From: Winogradskyella sp. KYW1333
GTDB taxonomy: Bacteria > Bacteroidota > Bacteroidia > Flavobacteriales > Flavobacteriaceae
NCBI RefSeq assembly: GCF_003335675.1
Contig: NZ_QPHL01000012.1
Span: 124,001 to 188,000, forward strand
Length of the DNA: 64,000 nucleotides
Direction of reading: 5' to 3'
The position numbers and the translations under genes are program-made. Shown piece by piece: positions 9,132 to 16,946 of this stretch. A model generated the notes under the pieces. That model ran no database searches. It was not told the DNA's origin and saw only the letters and a list, made by a program, of their open reading frames with translations. Every line of letters starts with the position of its first letter. Within the stretch, counting starts at the first letter, position 1.

Positions 9132-9605
9132 AGTTTGTTCTTAATTTTTGAGGCTAAAAATCTACAGGATAAATGTGCAATTATCCCTATCAATTAGCTA
9201 ATGACGTAAAACGTGTTTAATATTTCCCTTAACAAGGGACAAAAAGGTTTGAAATTTTCAAAAACAGAAATCTTTTGATTTTAGGCTCAAAAAACCGCTA
9301 TTAAAATCTATTTTCTACTTAACCCAAAACAAAGATTGAGAATTGTCTTTAAAATTAAAAGACAAAATTATAAACGTTGTCAACAAGTTTTTAACAAACT
9401 TTAAGAATACCCATAAACAAAGGAATTTTTAATTTTTTTGTATAAGTTACTGATTATCAATTATATATAATATTTTTGTTGAATTATATATTGTAGGTAT
9501 TATCTTGTTAAATAGTAAGCTAGGGCATATGTTTAAAGGCACTTAAAGATTCTAGAATAACAAAAAAAGATTGAATAAAGTTTAGAGTGAAAACTTAAAC
9601 AAAAA
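9132..9605. other. Intergenic region upstream of nrdB (474 bases)
   Basis: No coding sequence is evident. A compact hairpin, TCCCTT-AAC-AAGGGA (9225-9239), lies about 95 bases upstream of the nrdB start. A minus-strand TAATTTTG at 9363-9370 could be a -7 element, with a TTG 24 bases further upstream, one base outside the usual spacing. The rest is very AT-rich. I see no clear NrdR box pair. Confidence 0.4.
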
Positions 9606-10178
9606 TCATTTTTCTTTTTTTTGAGAAGCAATTCTTTCCAATTTCTCATACCAATCCCTACCAAATTTTCTAATTAATGCCTCCTTAACAAATCTGTAAA
9701 TAGGAACCTGCAATTCCTTGCCCAATGAACAAGCATCGTCGCAGATTTCCCATCTGTCATAATTCACTGCGGTAAACTCTGAATACTCTCTTGTTCTTAT
9801 GGGATATAGATGGCAAGACACTGGTTTTTTCCAATCAATTGCACCTTGATTATATGCTTCCTCTATACCGCACATAGCAGTTTTATTCTCATCAAAGATT
9901 ACATAGGCACAATCTTCGCCATCAATCAAAGGTGTTTCATAATCACCAAACTCTGTAACAATAGATTTTCCGTGTTTTTCAATGGCGTCTATACCTTCTT
10001 TTCTCAAAAAGGGTTTGACCTGTGAGAAGATATCTTCAAGGATTTTAACTTCATTTTTATCCAATGGAGCACCTGCATCACCTGCTATACAACATGCACC
10101 TTTGCACGCTGAAAGATTACATACAAAATCGTTCTCAATTATCTCTTCAGAAACTATTGCTTTTCCCAATTGAAACAT
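9606..10178 (-). CDS. DUF3109 family cysteine-cluster protein
   Basis: The 190-residue protein has an N-terminal CNLSACKGACC cluster (from about residue 20) and further conserved cysteines in a C-G-I-E-E segment, CHLYPIR and CDDAC. The spacing fits the DUF3109/YkgJ-like group predicted to chelate zinc or iron-sulfur. It is soluble with no signal peptide. The start at 10178 fits the family, whose members open with a similar FQLGK-IVS segment. A perfect TAnnTTTG element lies only five bases upstream of the ATG, implying almost no leader. The function is unknown. It is divergent from marC. Confidence 0.85.
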   Translation of the reverse strand: MFQLGKAIVSEEIIENDFVCNLSACKGACCIAGDAGAPLDKNEVKILEDIFSQVKPFLRKEGIDAIEKHGKSIVTEFGDYETPLIDGEDCAYVIFDENKTAMCGIEEAYNQGAIDWKKPVSCHLYPIRTREYSEFTAVNYDRWEICDDACSLGKELQVPIYRFVKEALIRKFGRDWYEKLERIASQKKEK

Positions 10179-10182
10179 AGGG

Positions 10183-10190
10183 CAAAAATA
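10183..10190 (-). promoter_or_regulatory. Candidate -7 element for the DUF3109 gene
   Basis: The minus strand reads TATTTTTG. It ends five bases before the ATG, so the transcript would be leaderless or nearly so. No TTG is found at -33. Confidence 0.35.
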
Positions 10191-10267
10191 AATAAACTTT
10201 ACTATTATTTAATATTGTAAATCTGTAATTAAATCGCACCTTTGCGGCGAAATTTAAAAACTAAGAC

Positions 10268-10849
10268 ATGCAACTTAATTTTAAAGAAATAATCACTGCA
10301 TTTATGGTATTATTTGCGGTAATAGATATTATTGGAAATATCCCGATAATAATTGACTTGCGCAAAAAGGTTGGGCACATACAAAGTGAGAAGGCTTCGT
10401 TAATTGCAGGTATAATAATGATTGTATTTTTATTCTTAGGAAAAAGCCTTTTAAGTGTAATTGGTGTAGATGTAAATTCTTTTGCAGTAGCCGGAGCACT
10501 TGTAATCTTCTTTATTGCGCTTGAAATGGTATTAGGTATTACGCTTTATAAAGATGAAGAACACAATGCGCTAACCGCTTCAGTTTTTCCATTAGCTTTT
10601 CCCCTTATTGCAGGTCCCGGTAGTCTCACAACTTTGCTTTCCTTACGTGCTGAATTTGAAATTCAAAATATTATCATTGCTGTAATATGCAATGTTATAT
10701 TTATATACATAGTTTTAAAAACATCAGCAAAAATAGAACGATTAATAGGTACTAACGGAATTAACATAATTAGAAAAGTTTTTGGTGTAATTTTACTTGC
10801 AATTGCTGTAAAGTTATTTGCAACAAACATTAAGGTCTTATTTGTTTAA
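10268..10849 (+). CDS. marC: MarC family integral membrane protein
   Basis: The 193-residue protein has about six hydrophobic segments and the MarC pattern: FAVIDIIGNIPI near residue 17, an AGALVIFFIALEM helix, and FPLAFPLIAGPGSL near residue 110. MarC proteins are inner-membrane proteins of unresolved transport function; the old link to multiple antibiotic resistance is not supported. The gene is followed 16 bases later by a small membrane protein gene and then by a flavoprotein gene that overlaps it, so the three are likely one operon. Confidence 0.88.
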   Translation: MQLNFKEIITAFMVLFAVIDIIGNIPIIIDLRKKVGHIQSEKASLIAGIIMIVFLFLGKSLLSVIGVDVNSFAVAGALVIFFIALEMVLGITLYKDEEHNALTASVFPLAFPLIAGPGSLTTLLSLRAEFEIQNIIIAVICNVIFIYIVLKTSAKIERLIGTNGINIIRKVFGVILLAIAVKLFATNIKVLFV

Positions 10850-10865
10850 CTTAATTGAATAATAT

Positions 10866-11069
10866 ATGAAGGTATTTACCTTAATACTCACTGTTATCGC
10901 ATTAGCGCTTATTATCTTCAACGCAACTCAAATTAATTTTGAGGCACCTTTTGAAGGTGATAGCTATACTGCCATATTAACTATAATTGCTGGTTTATGT
11001 GCTGTTATTTTACTTCAAATTCTACGTATCTCAAAAAAAATTGAAACACTTCAAAAAAAGCAAAAATGA
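10866..11069 (+). CDS. Small two-helix membrane protein
   Basis: The 67-residue protein has two hydrophobic segments (about residues 2-20 and 35-53) separated by a short acidic loop, and a basic Lys-rich tail (RISKKIETLQKKQK). No family is recognised. Its stop overlaps the start of the downstream flavoprotein by four bases (ATGA), indicating translational coupling. It may anchor or serve as a partner of MarC or the flavoprotein; that is inference. Confidence 0.7.
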   Translation: MKVFTLILTVIALALIIFNATQINFEAPFEGDSYTAILTIIAGLCAVILLQILRISKKIETLQKKQK

Positions 11070-11677
11070 GTTATGACGTATTGATTGTTGGAGCTGGTGC
11101 TGCAGGGATGTCATGTGCGCTGGTATTAGGATCTGCCAAAAATAAACCATTTGCAATTGACAAAAAAATTGGAATTATTGCTCATCAAAAAACCTCTCAT
11201 TTACAAAATGCTTTATTTAATAATGTGCTTGGATTAAAGCAAGGTACTCTTGGAAGTGACATATTAAAACAAGGGAAGGCACAATTAAAATTTAATTACC
11301 CGCATGTTACACAAATTGACAATGAAAAGGTGTCTTTAATAGAAGAAACTGATCAGGGTTTTAAGATTAACACCAATAAAACTTCATATAATTCAAAACT
11401 TGTAGTGGTTGCTGTTGGATACACAAGTTTAATTACTATTAAAGGACTTGAAGATTATATTGAGCCACATCCGAGGGCGAATGCAGAGAAAGATAGGATT
11501 TGGCTTAATAATACAGATCATAAAGTCAAGGATAACTTATATGTAGCTGGTACATTGGCTGGTTGGCGTAGCCAGTTTTCAATTGCTTCTGGCAGTGGAG
11601 CACAAGTCGCAACAGATATATTAACACTCTGGAATAGAGGGAAACATACCAAAGTACACGATAAGATTACTGTCTAA
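11066..11677 (+). CDS. FAD-binding oxidoreductase, thioredoxin reductase-like, lacking the NAD(P)H domain
   Basis: The 203-residue protein begins with a Rossmann motif, VLIVGAGAAGMSCAL. It ends with a second FAD motif typical of thioredoxin reductase-like proteins: LYVAGTLAGWRSQFSIASGSGAQVA in two pieces around residue 170. Typical thioredoxin reductases have about 310 residues with an NADPH domain between the two FAD halves and a CxxC disulfide. Here the halves are joined directly and no CxxC is seen. It should bind FAD but would need another electron donor. It is translationally coupled to the small membrane protein. Its 3' end overlaps the convergent peptidase gene by 11 bases. Confidence 0.75.
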   Translation: MSYDVLIVGAGAAGMSCALVLGSAKNKPFAIDKKIGIIAHQKTSHLQNALFNNVLGLKQGTLGSDILKQGKAQLKFNYPHVTQIDNEKVSLIEETDQGFKINTNKTSYNSKLVVVAVGYTSLITIKGLEDYIEPHPRANAEKDRIWLNNTDHKVKDNLYVAGTLAGWRSQFSIASGSGAQVATDILTLWNRGKHTKVHDKITV

Positions 11678-13274
11678 AACTAGGATACTCAGTACTTAAT
11701 AGAATTACCTCCTGCACTGTTTTATCATATCTATTAATCACTTCATCATAAGCGTTATCATCAAATAATTGACGTGCCAAAGTAGCTTTGATGAGTCGTT
11801 TTATTTCGTCTCTATATGCAACAAAAGTAACGTTTGAATCTTCTTTAAAGTTAACATAGTCCTTAAAGCGTAAGGCCATTTCATCACTTACTTCAAAATT
11901 ATTAATAAAATCATATTTAGTTAAATCTTGATATTTACTTCGATCCTTATCTAATTCTTCAAAAACAAAAAATCCAAATAAACCTCTACGACGCATATAA
12001 TTGATCATTTCATTATCAAATGCAGTATCAACAGGGACAAAAATATCAGGAATTATACCTCCACCTCCATAAACAACTTTACCTTTTGGAGTTGTAAATT
12101 TTAATGAATCATCAACTTTAATATTATCCGAATCTGCAAGCTCACCAGTTCTTAGTCTTTTAAAATAATCCCTGAAATAGGTTTGGTTTTGACCATTTTC
12201 ATATGGGCGCTGTATAGAACGACCGGTTGGTGTATAATATCTAGAAACTGTTAATCTCACTGCACTACCATCTCCAAGGGCCATTTCTCTCTGAACGAGT
12301 CCTTTTCCATAAGAACGTCGCCCAACGATTATGCCTTTATCATTATCTTGTAAAGCACCAGCAATAACTTCACTGGCTGAAGCTGAATTCTCATTGATTA
12401 AAATATAAATTTCATTGTTTTCAAAATCACCACGTTTTGAAGCATAGGTTCTTTCTTCCCTACCTTTTTTATCTTGAGTATAAACTATGAGTTTTTTATC
12501 TTCCAAAAACTCATCAGCAATTTGTTCTGCAATACCCAAAAACCCACCAGGATTATCTCTTAGGTCTAAAACTAACTTGGTTGCACCTTGGTCTCGAAGC
12601 TCATCCAATCCTTTTTTAAATTCCTTATAGGTTGACTCAGCAAAACGATTAATTTTGATATAACCTAACTCATCGGTTAGCATATAAGATGCATCAACGC
12701 TCTTAATTGGTATATCCTTTCTTTGAATGTCAAACTCTAACAAGTCTTTTTCGCCCTTGCGAAAAACTGTTAATCTTACATTTGTATCCTTATCACCTTT
12801 AAGTTTATTTGTAATTATTTCATTGGTTATGGTACGCCCATATATTGTATCGCCGTCTGCCATTAAGATTCTGTCTCCACTAAGTATACCCGCTTTTTCA
12901 CTTGGACCTCCTTCTGTTGGTTTTACTACGGCTATGGTATCATTGTAGGCATAAAAATTAATTCCTATCCCAACAAAATCACCCTTCATATTTTCAGTAA
13001 TTCTTTGTAAATCTTTTTCAGGTATATACGTGGAATGTGGATCTAGATTATCTAAAATTCCATTGACAGTTACATCAACTATACTATCGGTATTAATATC
13101 ATCAACATACTCATAGTCAATGTAATCTATCAATCGATTAAGCTTGTCCTTTTTACTATTGGTAGTAAAAAGTCGGTCTGAAGTATCCGTGAAGTTTAAT
13201 TTTCCTCCAATGACAACTCCTGTTGCTATAGCAACACCAATTATTAACGGTATGTATTTATTCTTTGTTGACAT
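11667..13274 (-). CDS. S41 family C-terminal processing peptidase (CtpA/Prc-like)
   Basis: The 535-residue protein has an N-terminal signal anchor (residues 6-25), a PDZ domain (about 90-180) and an S41 catalytic domain. The nucleophile is S299 in the NSASASE motif and the general base is K324 in SYGKG, 25 residues later as in CtpB. It should cleave C-termini of envelope proteins in the periplasm. The gene follows the dCMP deaminase gene, with stop and start overlapping by one base (TAATG). Such peptidases are linked in other bacteria to photosystem, lipoprotein or cell-wall hydrolase processing; the target here is unknown. Confidence 0.92.
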   Translation of the reverse strand: MSTKNKYIPLIIGVAIATGVVIGGKLNFTDTSDRLFTTNSKKDKLNRLIDYIDYEYVDDINTDSIVDVTVNGILDNLDPHSTYIPEKDLQRITENMKGDFVGIGINFYAYNDTIAVVKPTEGGPSEKAGILSGDRILMADGDTIYGRTITNEIITNKLKGDKDTNVRLTVFRKGEKDLLEFDIQRKDIPIKSVDASYMLTDELGYIKINRFAESTYKEFKKGLDELRDQGATKLVLDLRDNPGGFLGIAEQIADEFLEDKKLIVYTQDKKGREERTYASKRGDFENNEIYILINENSASASEVIAGALQDNDKGIIVGRRSYGKGLVQREMALGDGSAVRLTVSRYYTPTGRSIQRPYENGQNQTYFRDYFKRLRTGELADSDNIKVDDSLKFTTPKGKVVYGGGGIIPDIFVPVDTAFDNEMINYMRRRGLFGFFVFEELDKDRSKYQDLTKYDFINNFEVSDEMALRFKDYVNFKEDSNVTFVAYRDEIKRLIKATLARQLFDDNAYDEVINRYDKTVQEVILLSTEYPSFRQ

Positions 13275-13705
13275 TATGCTTCTAAGTCACCTATAAACTC
13301 TAATTCTACACCTGCTTTTTTTAAGAATCGTAAACCTGAATCATCTTTATAGCCCTCATGGTAAACCACTCTAACAATACCAGCTTGATGAATAAGCTTG
13401 CTACATTCTTTGCAAGGCGAAAGTGTTATATATAATGTTGCACCTTTACAAGACTGCGTTGATGACGCTACTTTTAATATCGCGTTGGCCTCTGCATGCA
13501 AAACATACCACTTGGTATATCCTTCATCATCTTCGCAATAATTTTCAAAACCAGTCGGTGTACCATTATACCCATCAGAGATAATCATTCTATCCTTAAC
13601 TATAATAGCACCAACCTGCTTTCGCTCACAATGGGATAACTTTCCCCATTCCTTTGCAATTCGCAAATAAGCTTTGTCGTATCGTCTCTGTTTTGTTTTT
13701 GACAT
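13274..13705 (-). CDS. comEB: dCMP deaminase family protein (ComEB-like)
   Basis: The 143-residue protein has the zinc-dependent cytidine/deoxycytidylate deaminase signature: LHAEANAIL (His ligand and Glu proton shuttle) near residue 71, and SPCKECS (two Cys ligands) near residue 97. It likely converts dCMP to dUMP for thymidylate synthesis. The N-terminal YDKAYLRIA helix and EWGKLSHCERKQVGA also fit the family. It is the first gene of a two-gene unit with the S41 peptidase. A TAnnTTTG element lies about 18 bases upstream of the ATG. Confidence 0.9.
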   Translation of the reverse strand: MSKTKQRRYDKAYLRIAKEWGKLSHCERKQVGAIIVKDRMIISDGYNGTPTGFENYCEDDEGYTKWYVLHAEANAILKVASSTQSCKGATLYITLSPCKECSKLIHQAGIVRVVYHEGYKDDSGLRFLKKAGVELEFIGDLEA

Positions 13706-13722
13706 TAATGATTTTTATTGCA

Positions 13723-13730
13723 CAAACGTA
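13723..13730 (-). promoter_or_regulatory. Candidate -7 element for comEB
   Basis: The minus strand reads TACGTTTG, matching TAnnTTTG, 18 bases upstream of the ATG. No TTG was found at the usual distance. Confidence 0.35.
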
Positions 13731-13809
13731 CAATGTTATTAACGAAGATAAAAGTATACTATTTTAAAAACAATGTGCTAGGAGTTAAAGTTTTACCAAA
13801 CTTTGAGTG

Positions 13810-14400
13810 CTAGTTCAATAGATCACTGCCAACAATCATTGGAATTACCAAACCAACCACAACAGCAGATAATACCATAACCCAGTCTCTTTTTGAAAAC
13901 CTAAAAATAGTCTGAAACAGGAAACCTAAAAATAAAACAACAAAAACTATTATTATCTGCGCGATTTCAATACCAAGGGCAAATTCTATTAAAAGCTTTA
14001 ATTTGTTTTCAGACTGACCTGCAAACATTTTAAATTCCCTTGCAAAGCCCAGTCCGTGAATTAAACCAAAAAATAAAGTAGCAAAAAATAACAAACTTAA
14101 TTTGCTAGACTTTTCTTTTTTTCCAGCGGTGAAGACATTATAAAGAGCAGTAATTAATATGGTAACTGGTATTAAGAATTCAACCAACTTTCCGTTTACA
14201 CTCACTACACCATAAGCTGCCAAAACCAAGGACAAGGTATGGCCTAAAGTAAACATAGAAACGAGAATTAAAACGCGTTTCCAATCTTTAAAAACATAAG
14301 GAACAGCTAAAACCATTAAAAAAAGGACATGGTCGTAGCCATTTGGGTCAAGTACATGATTAATGCCATACTGAACATTAAACCAAAAATTTTCTAACAT
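13810..14400 (-). CDS. HupE/UreJ family membrane protein
   Basis: The 196-residue protein has six or seven membrane helices and the conserved motifs of the HupE/UreJ_2 group: HVLDPNGYDHVLFL near residue 15, FTLGHTLSL near 51 and FFGLIHGLGFA near 110. The His-rich helices suggest metal (nickel or cobalt) transport, as proposed for HupE, but in Bacteroidetes these genes are usually far from hydrogenase or urease and no such genes are present here. It stands alone, divergent from the methionine operon. Confidence 0.82.
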   Translation of the reverse strand: MLENFWFNVQYGINHVLDPNGYDHVLFLMVLAVPYVFKDWKRVLILVSMFTLGHTLSLVLAAYGVVSVNGKLVEFLIPVTILITALYNVFTAGKKEKSSKLSLLFFATLFFGLIHGLGFAREFKMFAGQSENKLKLLIEFALGIEIAQIIIVFVVLFLGFLFQTIFRFSKRDWVMVLSAVVVGLVIPMIVGSDLLN

Positions 14401-14535
14401 AATTATTTCGTTTGGGATAGGTTAAAGTTACAATATTAATAAAATACTTCATTTATAAAATAAAGTAAATAAAATTTGGTAATTCCTTAATTGTTTTCGA
14501 ATATTGCTCTTCAAAGTTCAAATAACTTACTGAAA

Positions 14536-14658
14536 TGTTATCAAGAAAGGTGGAGGGATTAGACCCATTGAAGCCTTAGCAACCCTTAGACTTACTAAGA
14601 AGGTGCTAAATTCTACTTGGAAACGCAAGTCATTTTTTGCTAATCCGGATAGATAACA
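14536..14658 (+). ncRNA. SAM-I (S-box) riboswitch upstream of the methionine operon
   Basis: The region carries the conserved SAM-I aptamer blocks in order: AAGGTGGAGGGATT, TGAAGCCTTAGCAACC, AAGGTGCTAAATTC and GGATAGATAAC. The closing P1 helix is visible as TGTTATC (14536-14542) with GATAACA (14652-14658). Binding of S-adenosylmethionine would turn down the sulfhydrylase, metH and metF genes that follow. The next 108 bases show only a weak AT-rich hairpin (14665-14684) with no T-run, so the switch mechanism is not obvious. Confidence 0.93.
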
Positions 14659-14766
14659 CAAGCCTAATTACTCAGCTGTAATTACCATATTCTTTATAAC
14701 ATTTTTCGATTAAGTACACTATTAAATGGTATTTGACCTTGATTTAATTATTTATAGGATTGAAAA

Positions 14767-15936
14767 ATGAGCGCTAAGCATTTAGAAACTGAAGCCATCC
14801 GGACTCAAATAGATCGTTCTCAATTTTTAGAACACTCTAATCCATTGTATCTAACATCTAGTTATGTTTTTGAAGATGCAGAAGATATGCGAGCATCTTT
14901 TGCTGATGAGAAAGAACGAAATATTTACAGTAGATACTCTAACCCTAATAATTCAGAATTTGTTGAAAAAATATGTAAAATGGAAGGTGCAGAGCAAGGT
15001 TATGCATTTGCTTCTGGAATGTCAGCAGTTTTTTCAACATTCGCAGCACTATTAAATTCTGATGATCATATAATTTCATTACAAAGTATATTTGGTTCAA
15101 CACAAACAATTTTCAATAATATTCTTCCAAAATGGAATATTTCAACTACTTATTTCAAAATAGATGAAGTAGATAAAATTGAACATCTAATTCAACCAAA
15201 TACCAAAGTGATATATGCTGAAAGTCCAACAAATCCAACGATAGATATTTTGGATTTAAAACGTTTGGCTGAGATTGCGAGAAAGCACAATCTCCTTTTT
15301 ATTGTCGATAATTGTTTCGCAACACCTTATTTACAGCAACCAATAAAATTTGGTGCTGATTTAGTAATTCATTCAGCAACAAAATTAATAGACGGTCAAG
15401 GCAGGGTTTTAGGAGGAGTAACAGTAGGCTCAGCAGAATTAATTCAAAAAATTTATCTCTTCGCAAGAAATACTGGTCCAGCTTTATCTCCATTTAACGC
15501 TTGGATTCTGTCCAAAAGTTTAGAAACTTTACCAGTGAGAGTAGAAAAACACTGTGAAAACGCATTAAAAGTAGCCACATTTTTAGAATCCCACAGTAAT
15601 GTCAATTTTGTAAAATATCCTTTTTTAAAATCACATCCACAATTTGAATTAGCCAAACAACAAATGAAACTTGGAGGTAATGTCGTTGCTTTTGAGGTAA
15701 AAGGAGGCGTGGATGCTGGAAGACGATTTCTTAATTCAATAAAGTTATTATCGCTATCAGCCAATTTAGGTGATACTAGAAGTATAGTAACACATCCTGC
15801 ATCAACAACACATGTTAAACTATCTGAAGAAAACCGATTACAAACAGGCATAACAGGTGGCTTGGTTCGAGTTTCTGTGGGATTAGAGCACACAGAAGAT
15901 ATTATAAACGATTTAAGTCAAGCATTAGAACTATAA
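14767..15936 (+). CDS. metZ: O-succinylhomoserine (or O-acetylhomoserine) sulfhydrylase
   Basis: The 389-residue protein belongs to the Cys/Met metabolism PLP enzymes. The PLP lysine is K206 in HSATKLIDG, and the FASGMSA and ESPTNPT motifs are present. It should join sulfide to an activated homoserine to give homocysteine directly. The HSATKLIDGQGRVLGG stretch is typical of the MetZ type rather than cystathionine synthases. It is the first gene after the SAM riboswitch and is followed eight bases later by metH, which uses its product. Which acyl-homoserine it prefers cannot be read from sequence. Confidence 0.88.
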   Translation: MSAKHLETEAIRTQIDRSQFLEHSNPLYLTSSYVFEDAEDMRASFADEKERNIYSRYSNPNNSEFVEKICKMEGAEQGYAFASGMSAVFSTFAALLNSDDHIISLQSIFGSTQTIFNNILPKWNISTTYFKIDEVDKIEHLIQPNTKVIYAESPTNPTIDILDLKRLAEIARKHNLLFIVDNCFATPYLQQPIKFGADLVIHSATKLIDGQGRVLGGVTVGSAELIQKIYLFARNTGPALSPFNAWILSKSLETLPVRVEKHCENALKVATFLESHSNVNFVKYPFLKSHPQFELAKQQMKLGGNVVAFEVKGGVDAGRRFLNSIKLLSLSANLGDTRSIVTHPASTTHVKLSEENRLQTGITGGLVRVSVGLEHTEDIINDLSQALEL

Positions 15937-15944
15937 TATAGATT

Positions 15945-16946
15945 ATGTATAACATTCAAACAGAAATCCAAAAGCGAATATTAGTCCTTGATGGCGCAAT
16001 GGGAACGATGCTTCAGCAATATAAATTCTCTGAGGAAGACTTCAGAGGAGAGCGATTTAAGGATTACCCAACTCCTCTAAAAGGTAATAATGATTTACTC
16101 TCACTTACGCAGCCCAAAGCTATTGCAGAAGTACATGCAAAGTATTTTGAAGCTGGCGCAGATATCGTAGAAACTAATACTTTTTCAGGTACAACTATAG
16201 CGATGGCTGACTATGATATGCAAGATCTAGTCTACGAACTGAATTATGAATCTGCTAAAATTGCAAAAGAAGTCGCTGATAAATTTACCAAAGCAAATCC
16301 TGAAAAACCGCGATTTGTAGCAGGTAGTATTGGGCCAACAAACAAAACAGCAAGTCTTTCTCCAGATGTTAACCGACCAGAATATAGAGTAATTACATTT
16401 AACGAATTACGAATTGCTTATAAGCAACAAGTGGAAGCTCTGATTGATGGAGGTGTAGATTTACTTTTGGTAGAAACCATTTTCGATACATTAAATGCCA
16501 AAGCTGCTTTGTTTGCTATCGAAGAAGTGAAAGAAGAACAAAATATCAATATCCCAATTATGGTTTCTGGAACAATAACTGATGCTTCAGGCAGAACTTT
16601 ATCAGGTCAAACCGTAGAAGCATTTTTAACTTCAATATCACATGTTCCTTTATTAAGTGTTGGTTTCAACTGCGCATTGGGTGCCGAACAATTAAAGCCA
16701 TATTTACAGCGCTTGTCCAATGAAACAGAGTTTTATACATCTGCTCATCCCAACGCTGGTTTACCGAATGCCTTTGGAGAATACGATGAATCACCAAAAC
16801 AGATGCAAGGCTATATTGAAGACTATCTTAAAGATAGTCTTATTAATATCATTGGAGGATGCTGTGGCACGAGTCCTGATCATATTAAAGCAATTGCAGA
16901 GGTTGCCAATAACTATAAACCAAGATTAATTGAAAAATTAGTATAA
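15945..16946 (+). CDS. metH: Methionine synthase, homocysteine-binding module (split MetH, N-terminal part)
   Basis: The 333-residue protein is a homocysteine S-methyltransferase domain. The zinc-binding cysteines are C243 (GFNCALG) and C306/C307 (GGCCGTSP). DGAMGTMLQ near the start is also typical. It matches only the first domain of E. coli MetH (about 1227 residues); the other domains are encoded by the next gene, whose ATG overlaps this stop by one base (TAATG). The two products must work together to make methionine from homocysteine. Confidence 0.94.
   Translation: MYNIQTEIQKRILVLDGAMGTMLQQYKFSEEDFRGERFKDYPTPLKGNNDLLSLTQPKAIAEVHAKYFEAGADIVETNTFSGTTIAMADYDMQDLVYELNYESAKIAKEVADKFTKANPEKPRFVAGSIGPTNKTASLSPDVNRPEYRVITFNELRIAYKQQVEALIDGGVDLLLVETIFDTLNAKAALFAIEEVKEEQNINIPIMVSGTITDASGRTLSGQTVEAFLTSISHVPLLSVGFNCALGAEQLKPYLQRLSNETEFYTSAHPNAGLPNAFGEYDESPKQMQGYIEDYLKDSLINIIGGCCGTSPDHIKAIAEVANNYKPRLIEKLV

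Noticed and set aside
9363-9397. Possible full promoter for nrdB
   Set aside because: TAATTTTG matches the -7 element, but the TTG is 24 bases away, outside 17-23, and the leader would exceed 200 bases. Kept only as a note.
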